From Buxus sempervirens (lineage: Eukaryota > Streptophyta > Magnoliopsida > Buxales > Buxaceae), in NCBI GenBank assembly GCA_947561395.2, contig OX387195.1:26675126-26739125 (forward strand): 64,000 nt of DNA, given 5' to 3'. The notes under the pieces were generated by a model. That model saw only the letters and a list, made by a program, of their open reading frames with translations, was not told the origin of the DNA and did not search any database. The position numbers and the translations under genes were made by a program. Shown piece by piece: positions 1-10,480 of the stretch (position 1 is its first letter; every line of letters starts with the position of its first letter).

Positions 1-149
1 GGCCAAGGGTCCTGGCTAAATGGGCCGTGCGTGCCATGGCCCGCCTGGCCTGTGACACACGTAGCCCGCAGCCCACCTAGCCCGTGGCCCGGCCAGCACG
101 CCCCAGTTGTGCCTGGGTCGTGCCAGGCTGGCACGATAAGCACCCCTAG
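1..149. mobile_element. Partial GC-rich hAT-like element end
   Basis: A GC-rich block with many GGCCCG/GTGCC words, very unlike the AT-rich sequence after it. Read on the minus strand, its inner edge begins CTAGGGGTGCTTATCGTGCC, which resembles the terminal repeat of non-autonomous plant hAT elements that start TAGGGGTG or TAGGGCTG. The other end lies outside the window, so neither the terminal inverted repeat nor the target duplication can be checked. It lies just upstream of the duplicated hydrolase unit. Confidence 0.3.
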
Positions 150-250
150 CGCATAAGGTCCACTCGGACAGCAGCAGCAACCAAATGCAATGGGAAATTA
201 CAACAGATTTCAACCACTTCAATCTCCATTACCAAAAAAAAAAAAAAAAG

Positions 251-702
251 AGAAATTTAATTTTTAGTAGTACTTTATCAAATTATTTAAGATTTAATTG
301 GTAAAGTTTTGAATTTTAACTTTTAATACACCTTTATCAAAATAATTACTTTTTAATGTCATTTCACTATTACAGATAAATTCTTCCAAAAATACCCTTA
401 TACAATTTACTTCCGAGACTTGTACAAGCAATAAATTGACTTGTACAAGCCATTTTAGACTTGTACAAGTAATAAAATGACTTGTACAAGTCAAAAATTA
501 ATTTGTACAAGTCAATAAAGTGACTTGTACAAGTCATTTGGATAAGTGACGTAAGGGCATTTTTGGAATAGTTGATTTGTAATAGTGAAATGGCATTAAA
601 AATTAATTATGTTGATAAATGTGTATTAAAAGTTAAAACTCAAAACTTTACCGACTAAATCTTAAATAGTTTGATAAAGTACCACTAAAAATTAAATTTC
701 CC
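251..702. repeat. Foldback MITE, family A copy 1
   Basis: A long inverted repeat. The left arm (GAAATTTAATTTTTAGTAG, then a TTATCAAA stretch) is the reverse complement of the right arm ending ACTAAAAATTAAATTTC. There is no coding frame. The centre (417-535) carries six copies of a 14-bp palindrome, GACTTGTACAAGTC, or one-sided variants of it, about 20 bp apart. Relatives lie at 5294, 31688 and 60877. It sits in the 5' flank of hydrolase copy 1 and is absent from the matching place upstream of copy 3 (about 11000), so it inserted after that duplication. Confidence 0.6.
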
Positions 703-901
703 AATAAAAAACCAATTCAATGTCGCTTTTTACGAGAGAGGCGATGTTGGAAGAGACTCACAAAAAGTCCAGTAAAATTTTCTCCCTAAAATAGCTATGT
801 AAGTTGCTTGTGGGTCTCTGTCATCGCCTTTTGGTTTATGTTCTTTTTCTCTTTCTGTCCACTGTCTCTTCATTCTCGTTCAAGCAGAAACGTCTTACAC
901 C

Positions 902-3579
902 ATGTCTATGAGATTGCAATGTCAGGGGCTGCAGCTGCACTCATGGGGTCCTGCGACCTTCCTCTCTTATGTCCCCAACACCGTCATAATCCTTGCATGC
1001 TTCTTGGTACTGATTGCTTCAGTAACAACTGCAACAGGTGAGTTTGTGTCCTTATTCAATATCAACTGCAACAAGTGGCTCCCAAGTTATTATTTCCTGC
1101 ATGCTTGACAACAACTCCATCTGTGGCGCATCGATCACCTCCTTGAAGAAGCTCGGGTCCTTTGCTCCTTGTTCCAATCTGTTGTTTTCTCAAAAGTGTA
1201 TAGGGAGGCAAATTGTGTTGCCGATGCTTTGGCTAACTTCGCTCTAGACTCGTACCCATGTTTCTGGACTCGGTCGGTCCCTTCGTCCATCCATCAGCTG
1301 GTTGTGGATGATGGATGTGGCAGATGCATGCCGCAGATCTATACCTCAGTTCATTCCATCCTAATATAATTTCCATCTTATTTTCAAAAAAAAAAAACTG
1401 CAACAAGTGGCTTGGTAGAAACCCTAGTGTCTATTACATCACTAATCACATGGTGCCAAGGACTTAATATTTTAGTGTTTTTTTTACCATCTCTGTGGAA
1501 GTGGCAGGCCATCAGTGCACTCAGAACCCACCAAACCTCTGCTCAAGGTACGGAGAAGGGTCTGTTGAAGAAATTGGAGGCCTCAAATGCTATGTTGTCA
1601 GCTCTGCTGACTCAAAGAAGGGAATCCTTCTTGCTTCTGATATTTTTGATAATTCGCACTTCGAATTTTCCTCTTTTAATGGAATCTCTGTGATTTATGT
1701 GGTGAAAATGCTTCCTCTAAGAGCTGTTGATATTGGGATCTGTTGACATCCATTTGTTCTTAGAATTCTTTGAACAACCCCTCGTCTGTTACTTTGGTTT
1801 AATCTCATGTTTTTGAGGCATTATGTATTATCTTTTGAAATTCTTTATGGGCTTTTGAATTGTGAAGTCCTGATAATGGTTTTATTTAGCTGGAACAGGA
1901 TTAAGCTTGAGCTTGTTCTTCTTTTTCAAATTGGGTGTTTCTTTAGTTGTAAAAGGAATAAGCTTGAGCTCAAAATTCATAAATGTGAATGCTTGGATTT
2001 TTTGTAGCTTATTTTGTTAATTTATCTTACATCTTTCACCACACTTGTCATCATTTTTTAATCTTACATTTAACTTGATCTTCTGCAGGATATGAAGTAC
2101 CCCACTTCAGGTCTGGCAACTGATAAGCAATAAAGCTTTTGTTCATCACATTGGCTAATGTCTAGACATGTCAAGTGGCATATGAAAAAAAGAAAAATTA
2201 CTTCTCATTTTCTTAATCGTTGCATATGGATTAAACTGATTGCATCTATTGTAACCAATTTCAGTAGCTTTGTGTTATGAAGGAAAATTGCAGACAAAGT
2301 TGCTGCTGTTGGATTCTATGTTGTAGTTCCTGACTACTTCCTTAATGACCCGTTCGTATCTGATAACCCCAAGAGGCCTATGGAACTTTGGCTAAAATCT
2401 CATGATCTGGTTGGTTCCTTATCTTACCAATATAGGCTTCAAGTTTCCTGAACCATTAATGGTGAATTATGTCTCTATAGAAAATCATCTCTAACAAGGC
2501 ATTTTTAGAGATATATCATGTCCTGCATTCTGCATAGTTCTACCCTATGTGATATACTTGATGTCAGCTCCAGACTCCAGTTGAACTTCTGGCGCCTTAT
2601 CGGCTTGATAAATTTGTTGTTTCATTCTTCCTACTAATCAATTGTGACAAGGCTACCATCATTTAAGATTCTTTTCATCCAAAGCTTTCTTTTACATGAT
2701 CATGATGAACTTAAGCATCTGTTTCCTGGTTACTCTTTTTAATGCAGGTTAAAGGATATGCAGACTCAAAACCAATCATTGCAGCTTTCAAAAGTAAAGG
2801 CATAACTGCAATTGGGGCTGGAGGATTTTGCTGGGGTGGTGAGATTTCTGTCATTTTTCAACTTTTAAGACATGAAAATTTTCTTATTCTGGATCATTCT
2901 TCTCTTCACATTTCCTGTCCCCAATGTGACAACAACAGTGATATATCCTTCATCCCAACTGTGGCTTATAAAACTACATTATACTTTCTATAACAGCTTT
3001 ATATCTGGTGCTGAATATGACTCTATTGATCTGTTTTCAGCCAAGTTGGTTGTAGAACTTGCAAAGACAGATTCTATCCAAGCTGCAGTGCTGTTACATC
3101 CTTCCTTTATCACCATAGATGACATCTGGGGTACTAATCATTTCCTCATTTTTCATCAAGTTTGCTGTATTCATCATGGTTTCTGTCCTTAATCCTGTAT
3201 TGGTTCTGTTGTATGGTAACTTTTTTTCCTGTTCAATTCTCAGGGATTAGGAAGCCCATTGAAATACTGGGAGCCGAGTATGCCAATTTTTCTCCACCAA
3301 AGATCTTGAAGCAATTTAAAGAAAGAGATTCCATCTTCCAAAACTGTAAGTGTCCTTCAAAAACTTAAAACTTCCTTTTCAGTGGAAATGATCAATGATG
3401 TTGGCTTCCCACAGCTTGACAGCCAAGTGAAGATATTCCATGGGACCTCTCATGGATGGACCATGAAGTATAACGTCACAGATAAAGTTGCAGTTCGACG
3501 TGCTGAAAGGGCTCATCGAAGTATGCTGAAATGGTTTATTAAACTATTGTTATCAGTAATCACAGCTTGGGGGAAATAA
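902..3579 (+). pseudogene. Dienelactone hydrolase-like pseudogene, tandem copy 1
   Basis: The exons match intact copy 3 one for one: 902-1037, 1508-1648, 2089-2110, 2283-2409, 2748-2838, 3041-3130, 3244-3345 and 3415 onward. Exon 1 encodes a hydrophobic signal segment (ILACFLVLIAS). The GFCWG nucleophile motif and the SHGW histidine motif survive. Several lesions argue that it is dead: the donor after exon 2 reads AT instead of GT (1649); exon 7 is 102 nt against 98 in both other copies, which shifts the frame; about 50 bp around the old stop codon are missing, changing the C-terminus; a LINE sits in intron 1; and the upstream TATA region seen in copies 2 and 3 is deleted. The acid position reads GAEYAN, without Asp. 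It could still be transcribed, but a normal enzyme is unlikely. Confidence 0.8.
1081..1395 (+). mobile_element. 5'-truncated LINE fragment with poly(A)
   Basis: About 315 bp inserted in intron 1 of hydrolase copy 1. It is flanked by a 17-bp direct repeat (AACTGCAACAAGTGGCT at 1064-1080 and 1396-1412) and ends in a poly(A) run. One frame reads VYREANCVADALANFALD, the C-terminal signature of the RNase H domain carried by plant non-LTR retrotransposons. Copy 3 has one uninterrupted version of the target site (about 12674-12690), which proves the insertion came after the duplication. Target duplication, poly(A) tail and severe 5' truncation together are typical of LINE integration. Confidence 0.85.
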
Positions 3580-4924
3580 ACTGATTATTATCAGCAAACT
3601 TGTGGTCCACTGTGTCTTGAATGGATTGAGAATATTTGTGTTTCTTAGCTTCATTTCTTCCATTGAAAACTTAAATTGTACAAGGAACATATCAGATATG
3701 GAGGCACTCCAGTTGTCATCCCCTTCTTTTAATTGTGTTGGAGAATCAATCTAGAGTACATCCTTCTGACTCCACATTAAAATGGACTCATCACTCATGT
3801 TATTGACATGGTAGGGGAACAAGTCAAGTCAACAAGCTTGTGTTATAAAATTTTTGTATTTTTTGATAAAACATAGAAATTAATTAATATATATTTATAT
3901 ATGGAACAAGTCAAGTCAACAAGATTATGTTATAAAATGTTAAAATGTTTGTATTTTTTGATAAAACATAGAAATTAATTAATATATATTTTAATACGAG
4001 GTATATGTAAAAAATTTATATATTTATATATATATATATTGAAATGTGTCAATGCATGCCAAGTTTGGTGCGGGTTAAACTAAAACCCAATCGGCCCTAA
4101 CGAGATTTATGAAATAAAAAGCCTTAACGATTGGATACTAATCAGGCAATTAATAAATCAGCATGTCATGTTCAACCCTAATCGGGTCGAAATCATATGC
4201 TGCTACCTCCTATAGCATGAGATGCTACTTGAGTGAAATGCTACCACGTGCAGTATCTTAAGAGTTAAGACTATTGTTTTTTCATATTTTGAAAAATGTT
4301 AAAAGAATTTTTTATTGAAAAGACAATAATCATGAAATCCTGCATAACATCTCATTCAAGCACTATCGTCAGAACTAGGAAGTAGATTCGTGTAAAGGAT
4401 ACCTCCAATGAGATGAAATCTTCTACTATGATTTGGTGAATTGGCGACTGCTTTCGCTGTGAGATGCTGCCATGTGGGGCTCACATGAAAAAACATGACT
4501 GTGAGATACTTCATATGACAGCATCTCACAGCCAAATCAAGCACCAATGGGTTGAAATTGCCTGTCGCAAGACCCTGTGGTAGACATGTGCAGCCGTTGT
4601 GAGATGTTGCCACATGTAACATCTCACGGTGTGTATTTTTCAACGTGAAAGCATCTTTTCACATTGAAAAATGTGAAAAGACGGGTCGTGGAGTCAAAAT
4701 CATCGACAGGAAGAAGAATATAGGTGTGAGATGTTGCACGTGGCAACATCTCAGGTGGCTGCGCATGTTTACTGTAGGGTCTTGCGGCAGAAGATTTCAT
4801 TCCTTCTTTGTAGGCCACATTCGTGCATTTTCGTTTGCACATGGCAAGGACACAGAATGCGATTCACCACTTCGTACTTCATAAGCTCCGTGGAGTCTAA
4901 ATCATCCGACACGAAGAAGAATTG
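3580..4924. other. 3' flank of hydrolase copy 1, duplicated near 14.8-16.7 kb
   Basis: No coding potential recognised. The stretch from about 3816 to 4930 corresponds, with gaps, to 15960-16690 downstream of copy 3; both hold the same words (GGTGCGG..TTAAACTAAAA, CGGCCCTAACGAGATTTATGAA, CAGAATGCGATTCACC). The segmental duplication therefore included well over 1 kb of 3' flank. An 87-bp local tandem duplication lies at 3816-3990. Short palindromes with CACGTG, CATATG or CACATG centres lie at 4235, 4499, 4594 and 4728. Confidence 0.6.
3816..3990. repeat. 87-bp tandem duplication
   Basis: Two adjacent units begin GGAACAAGTCAAGTCAACAAG and both contain TGTATTTTTTGATAAAACAT followed by an ATTAATTAATATAT stretch. 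Downstream of copy 3 (about 15960-16060) the unit is present once, so the doubling happened in this flank after the larger duplication. Confidence 0.6.
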
Positions 4925-5293
4925 ATTCTAAATAAGACCTTTTAAAAATCCTGATGATTTAGAAATAATTATACTTTTTTAGCACATTTAAAAAATAAGT
5001 AGTATTTTCATGTTTATGAACTCTAAGAACCAATTAGAAAACTTGTAACAACCCATTGAAAAAACCGAATTACAAACTTGTAAACCTCGTTAAAAAGCTT
5101 GTAACAAGCCATCAATCGACTTATAAACCTCATAAAACAACTTATTACAGCTTATTTATGGACTTAAAAACCACATAAAGGGAGTTATAATTTATACAGG
5201 TATGGGCATTGTGGTTTATAAACAATAAATTGATACTCGTTTCTAAATATTCGAAAAAAGTATAACTATTTTTAAATTATCTGGATTTATTTT
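4925..5293. repeat. AT-rich foldback repeat
   Basis: The left end (TTTAGAAATAATTATACTTT) and the right end (AAAGTATAACTATTTTTAAA) are imperfect inverted repeats. The middle has several CTTGTAA and CTTATAA words, recalling the spaced palindromes of family A. It directly abuts the next MITE. No frame of interest is seen, and the exact borders are uncertain. Confidence 0.3.
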
Positions 5294-5595
5294 GGGAAAA
5301 TTAACTTTTAGTGATACTTTTTCAAAATAATTAAGATTCAATCAACAAATTTTGAGTTTTAACTTTTAATAAATCTTTATTAAAATAATCAATTTTTAGT
5401 GACATTTCAATGTTAGCAATAAATTCTTGCAAAAATACCCTTATACAACTCACTTGTACAAGCCATTTGGATGAGTAATGTAAGGGCATTCTTGGAATAA
5501 TTGATTTGTAATAGTAAAATGTCATTAAAAATTAAAACTTTGCTGACTGCATCTTAATTAGTTTGAAAAAGTATCACTAAAAATTAATTTTCCCC
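5294..5595. repeat. Foldback MITE, family A copy 2
   Basis: It begins GGGAAAATTAACTTTTAGTG and ends in the inverted form, CACTAAAAATTAATTTTCCC. The same inner blocks as at 251-702 are present (AAAATACCCTTATACAA, GTAAGGGCATTCTTGGAATA), but only one CTTGTACAAG palindrome remains. It is non-coding. Confidence 0.55.
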
Positions 5596-5850
5596 ATCTC
5601 TTGCTTTTAAAAGTAGTTCATGCTCCCTAGAAAAATGGCCACCTTAGTACTTCATTTATCCATAATATACTAAAATGAATAATAAAAATTTCAAACCCAT
5701 GCTTTGTTTTTCCTAAAATGTCTTTAAAAAATTTCAAATGTGATTTTGATGAGGTGATCCAATAAGGGACATCTACACCTACCCGCATCTGATCTACTAC
5801 AAGTATCAAAGAACGCCTTTTCACTACCTTTCATTGGTTGAAACTAGCCA

Positions 5851-6063
5851 CCTAGGTGCGCAGGCAGTATTGCACGTCTATAAAAAGTTTAGGACATGTA
5901 AGGGATAAGGAATTGCTGAAGGGTACTTTTAGAAAGCGAAGAGTGAAAAAGACAACATTACCCTTGTACATATACAAGACAAATTGATGTTAGAAGGTTA
6001 CGTTCGCCCAAAAAAAAAACAGTACTTCTGGCACGCTTCCCCAAGGGGCTATTGAAGTATAGA
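5851..6063 (-). mobile_element. Helitron-like fragment
   Basis: On the minus strand the right end reads TCTATACTTCAATAGCCCC followed by TTGGGGAAGCGTGCC, the same start as other candidates in this window. The left end has a hairpin GTGCAATACTGC and then CTAG. The base after CTAG is G rather than the usual T, so the 3' end is less convincing than that at 33127. Non-coding, about 210 bp. Confidence 0.3.
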
Positions 6064-7000
6064 TCTGAAACATATATGCAACTAGTAGCTTACACGGCAG
6101 CCACCCTCTTTCATTATTCAAATATAATTTTTTTCCTTTCATTAGTTTTATTGCAACTGGTTGCGGAGAAGGCAACCACCATCTCTCATTGAAATATGGA
6201 AAATTTTTTCTTCATAATTTTTTTTTATTACAACGAGTTGTTGACATAGCAGCCACCCGATGGTATACGACCTCAAACTAATGTAAAAGGAAGTGTACTT
6301 AAAATTACCGTTTAAACATTCAAGACCTTTTTTTTTTTTTTTTTCTAGAACTTATGGTATCCAGGCCGATTACGCTTAACTGACGAATCCCTGAGGGCCC
6401 ATACAAGACCCCACAACCTACATGGCCAGAGGAAGTTTAAGGCACCAATCTTTTAGGCTTGTTTCCAGAAGATTGTGCCTAAGAGAGTTCAAATCTTTTA
6501 GGCTTTTTTCCTAAAAAGGTTAATTTAGGTCCAAAAAAAATCGTGTGCACTGCTATTGCATTGACCATAATTATTGGTGCCTTTAATATTTTGATATTCA
6601 TGCGTGTTCGTTTATTGACATTTTTTTGTTGGGATGAGAATACGGACATCAGGGCATGGCGGGTCCTAAAGCAAAATTAATTCCAGCCATGCAGCAACAT
6701 TCATGCCCCACAAATAAAAAAATATTTTTAACTTGCCGGTCAACAACTCATTTAGCGAAGATGCTCCACGTGGAAGCATTACCGGCAATTCAAGGCAAAC
6801 ATATAATTCATTTCCCATTTGGAGTGAATCTTGCTGGTGGTATTGGTGATGCGGAGGCTCATATGGCTGCATGACATTGGCTACGGTTGGACTATTTTAT
6901 AAGTCTGACCTAGATGATCAAATTCCTTTTGTTACACCGTAAGGTTGTCGGCCCTACAAATGAAAAAGGATTTAAATTAAATATTATGACTTACAGGGCC
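6064..7000. other. Spacer upstream of hydrolase copy 2
   Basis: No gene recognised. It holds A and T homopolymer tracts (6006, 6331) and a palindromic ATGCTCCACGTGGAAGCAT at 6761-6779. From about 6650 it resembles the region upstream of copy 3 (about 12120-12400); both carry phrases such as CCCACAAATAAAAAA followed by TTTTAACTTG. The 5' flanks therefore share ancestry. Confidence 0.5.
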
Positions 7001-7007
7001 TATAAAT
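7001..7007 (+). promoter_or_regulatory. TATA box of hydrolase copy 2
   Basis: TATAAAT followed by TCGAGTTCCTGGC, about 100 bp upstream of the conserved initiator ATG position. The same motif and following sequence precede copy 3 (12409). Copy 1 lacks the whole block. Confidence 0.5.
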
Positions 7008-7213
7008 TCGAGTTCCTGGCTTCCAACGTTCACGTCGGTTTTTGTTCTCTTTCTCCCTTTTTCTGTCGACTCTCACTTCCTCTGGTTCGAGCAGAAGCGT
7101 GTTACACCATGTCGGTGAGATTGCAATGTCAGGGGCTATTCTCTTAGAGTCCTGCGACCTTCCTCTCTCATGTCGCCAAAGCTGTCATCATCCTCCCTTG
7201 CTTCTTGCTTCTG

Positions 7214-9441
7214 ATGGCTTCAGTGACAACTGCAACAGGTGAGTTTGTGTCCTCTTATTCAATGGCAACTGCAACAAGTGCCTTCGTAGAAAATTTGGTT
7301 ACCATCTCTGTGGAAATGGCAGGCCACCCGTGCACTCAGAACCCACCAAAACTCTGCTCAAGCTGCGGAGAAGGGTCTGTTGAAGAAATTGGAGGCCTCA
7401 AGTGCTATGTTGTTGGCTCTCCTCACTCCAAGAAGGGGATCCTTCTTGCTTCTGACATTTGGGGTAATTACCCACTTCGAATTTTCCTCTCTTAATGGAA
7501 TCTCTGTGATTTATTTGGTGAAATGCTTCATCTAATTAGAGCTGTTGATTTTGGGTTATGCTTGGAGTTTATGCAACTTTTTTTGTTTATCATCCAACTG
7601 ATTAAGGAATATATTAAATATATAAAGTTCACCCCTTACTATCAACTTAAGCTTTTAGCAGGAATTGTGTTCTACATGATATCAGAGCCTTAGGCAAACG
7701 CTAAGTCTTGGGTTCAAACCTTCACTCCACCCGTTGAGAAAAAAAATATCCACGTGTAGGGCTTCCCTAAAATGGGTCCCCTAAAAAATATTTCACGTGT
7801 AGGGCCTCCCTAAAATGGGTCCCCTAAAAAATATTTCACATGCAGGGCCTCCCTAAAAAATGGGTCTCCTAAAAATGGATTTTGAGTCTAGCCCACACGT
7901 GAGATGAATGTTAAGGAATATATTGAATATATAAAGTTCACCTCACTTGTCATCATTTTTTAATCTTACATTTCACTTTATCTTTTGCAGGATATGAACC
8001 ACCCCTCTTCAGGTATGGCAACCTTTCTGACACTCATCGGCTTTAAGACCCTGATAAGCAATACATTAAAGCTTGTTAATCACGTTCATCACAGTGTAAC
8101 TAATATCAGTAGCTTTGTATTATGAAGGAAAATTGCAGACGAAGTTGCTGCTGCTGGATTCTATGTTGTAGTTCCTGACTACTTCCATGGTCACCCATTC
8201 CCATCTGACACCATCACCAATAAAACTCTAGAAGTTTGGTTAAAATCTCATGATCCGGTTGGTTTCTGATCTTATTAATATAAGCTTCAAGTTTTCTGAA
8301 CCATTAATGGTGGATTACATCATTCTAGTAAATCATCTCTAGAAAGGCATTTTAATGATAAATCATGTCCTGCATTCTGCATTGTTCTACCCCATGTGAT
8401 ACCCTTGATTTCTGCCCGAAGAAATTTGCTGTTTCATTCTTATTATTAATCAAATGTGACATGGCTGGCTACCAATATTATTCATTTAAGATTATGATCA
8501 TCCAAGGCTTTCTTTACATGATCATTCTGAATTTTAGCATCTGTTTCCTGGTTACTCTTTTTAATGCAGGTTAAAGGATTTGAAGACTCAAAACCAATCA
8601 TTGAAGCATTGAAAAGCAAAGGCATAACTGCATTTGGGGCAGGAGGCTTTTGCTGGGGTGGTGAGATTTCTTCCATTAATTTTCATCTTTTAGATGTGGA
8701 AATTTTCATACTCTGGATGATTTTTCTCATGACATCTCCTGTCCCCAGTGTGACAACAACAGTGATCCTTCATGCCAACTGTGGCTGATAAAACTACACT
8801 ATACTTCTATAACTATATTATATCTGGAGCTGATCAATATGACTCCTTTGAATTGTTGTCAGGCAAGGTGGTTGCAAAACTTGCACAGACAGACTATATT
8901 CAAGCTGCAGTGCTGTTACATCCTTCTTTCGTCACCGTAGATGACATGAAGGGTATGAATTTTTTTATCCCTTTTTCTCATCTTGTTTGTTGGATTCAGA
9001 ATCCAGTGATCTGTAAGAGATTTCATCATAATTTCTTTCTCTTTAATCCTTATTCTTGGAATGTTTCTCAGTGGTTAAGGAGCCTATTGAAATATTGGGA
9101 GCCGAGCTTGACACTGTGTCTCCACCAAAGCTCGTGAAACAATTTGAGAAGATTTTATCTTACAAAAAAGTATGTGCATGTTCTTCAAAACTTACAAAAC
9201 ATTCATACAATTCTCTCTTTGATAAGGCCTGCAGATGCAGATTGCTTAATCTGTTTTCAGTTGAAATGAATTTGTTTAATTTGTTTTTGTCCTACAGATT
9301 GACAGCCATTTGAAAATATTCCCTGGGGTCGCTCATGGATTTACTGTGAGGTACAACGCGACAGACCAAGTTGCCGTCAAGTTTGCTGAAGAGGCCCATC
9401 TAGATATGTTAGAATGGTTTGCCAAGCATTTATACTATTAA
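7214..9441 (+). CDS. Dienelactone hydrolase-like protein, tandem copy 2
   Basis: Exons: signal exon (7109 or 7214)-7238, then 7323-7463, 7991-8012, 8128-8257, 8570-8660, 8863-8952, 9072-9169 and 9298-9441. An alpha/beta hydrolase of the dienelactone hydrolase family; its nearest named relative is the secreted maize endo-1,3;1,4-beta-glucanase. The triad is complete: Cys in GFCWG, Asp in [10 protein letters not shown] and His in GVAHGF (C134, D180, H212 if translation starts at 7214). The ATG matching copies 1 and 3 (7109) is followed after 12 codons by an in-frame TAG at 7145. The next in-frame ATG (7214) gives 246 residues with no signal peptide. So either the protein is now cytosolic, or the gene is a young pseudogene. 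The substrate is unknown. Confidence 0.7.
7602..7943 (+). mobile_element. TRIM-like retroelement relic in intron 2 of copy 2
   Basis: Intron 2 of copy 2 has about 340 bp absent from the same intron of copies 1 and 3. It is bounded by near-identical 33-bp direct repeats (7602-7634 and 7911-7943) beginning TTAAGGAATATATT. A tract resembling an initiator-tRNA primer-binding site (GATATCAGAGCC, 7678-7689) lies about 45 bp after the first repeat. There is no coding region. Repeat-bounded, non-coding and short with a primer-site-like word, it looks like a small non-autonomous LTR-type relic; it is broken and its age cannot be fixed from sequence alone. Confidence 0.35.
7748..7880. repeat. Triplicated 44-bp unit with CACGTG
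   Basis: About three tandem units of the form CACGTGTAGGGC, CTCCCTAAAATGGGTCC and CCTAAAAAATATTT inside the intron insertion. The third unit has diverged (CACATGCAGGGC). It is non-coding. Confidence 0.6.
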
Positions 9442-10480
9442 TAAAGGGAAGATGGAGGAATATTTCCCAAGATTCTGGCCTCTCTTTTTTTTCCCAACTA
9501 AAACTATCCCAAACTATAACCAACCCACTACTCTTGCCATATTCGATTTTAAACCCCTACTTATATGCTACAGTAAATAGTAAGGACGTGCAGTATGCAC
9601 ATGCCACCACTAGTGTTAAGTAAGAAAAATAATTTGAAAGTAGCGGCCGTTGCTGTCAATCTACTGATAAACCATTGTTATTTGTGGACACAAATGGATT
9701 ACTATCACCAAACTTTGTATCTATTGTCTTGAATTGAATAAAGGGAGGATATTTGTGCTTCTTTGCCACATTTCTTGCATTGGAAAGTTATATTGTTTTG
9801 ATTTATTTATTATATATATATTATTATTATTTTTTTCTTTTTGTAATGTAAAGAGTAAGTCTAAGAAAAGTGCAACTCGACAAATGCCAAATTCCCGATT
9901 AATTCTACCTTTTAAAGAAATAACTATGAAAAAAAAAGAATGGAAAATTACATTTAGACCCCACAAGTTTGGCGAGACCGTCCCCTCTGGTGGTACCAAC
10001 ATAAAGGAACTGGTGGTACCAACATAAAACGGACAGATGGATGCCTCATTTCAATAGGTGGCGCACACCTCAAAACATATCCCAACTAGTAGTATCACGG
10101 TACCACAGAATTGTGACACTAGAGGAAATGCATCCAGGTTTCGCATGCTAAAATTTAAACCCTCTCAGTTTTAAAAGTGAACACTAACACCTCTCACTGT
10201 TGCAAAAATGCCACTGACTGTTAAATCCCACACAAAGAAATTAAGTTGTCTTAGTTAAATGGCAAAATTGTTAGAAGCAGCCTTGTCATCATTAAGCTTC
10301 TTTGCCAAAAATTTGGACAATTTAATGGAGGGCATGACTATGTATCAATTTACAAGCCTTAAGGAAAAGAGTGTTATTTTAGAAATGTGAAGGAAGATAT
10401 GTGTAATGAGTGTAACCTTCAAGAGAGGTTTCTATAACATATCCTCTCATTTTTGCATCACAACTATTTAGTATTAAATC
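9442..10480. other. Spacer downstream of hydrolase copy 2
   Basis: Contains the 3' UTR of copy 2 and AT-rich sequence. A block at about 10150-10440 (GTGTAATGAGTGTAACC, AGAGAGGTTTCTATAAC) resembles text at 33950-34015 and 62430-62500, suggesting a dispersed non-coding repeat. No gene seen. Confidence 0.4.

Noticed and set aside
417-535. Regular palindromes as a CRISPR array
   Set aside because: Repeats are 10-14 bp palindromes inside a plant MITE, spacers are AT-rich and related, and the host is a eukaryote.
1169-1369. RNase H-like frame as a host gene
   Set aside because: It lies inside a LINE insertion bounded by a 17-bp target duplication and a poly(A) tail.
7621-7760. tRNA gene suggested by a GGGTTCAAACC box
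   Set aside because: No box A at the right distance and no cloverleaf; explained better by the intron insertion with a primer-site-like word.
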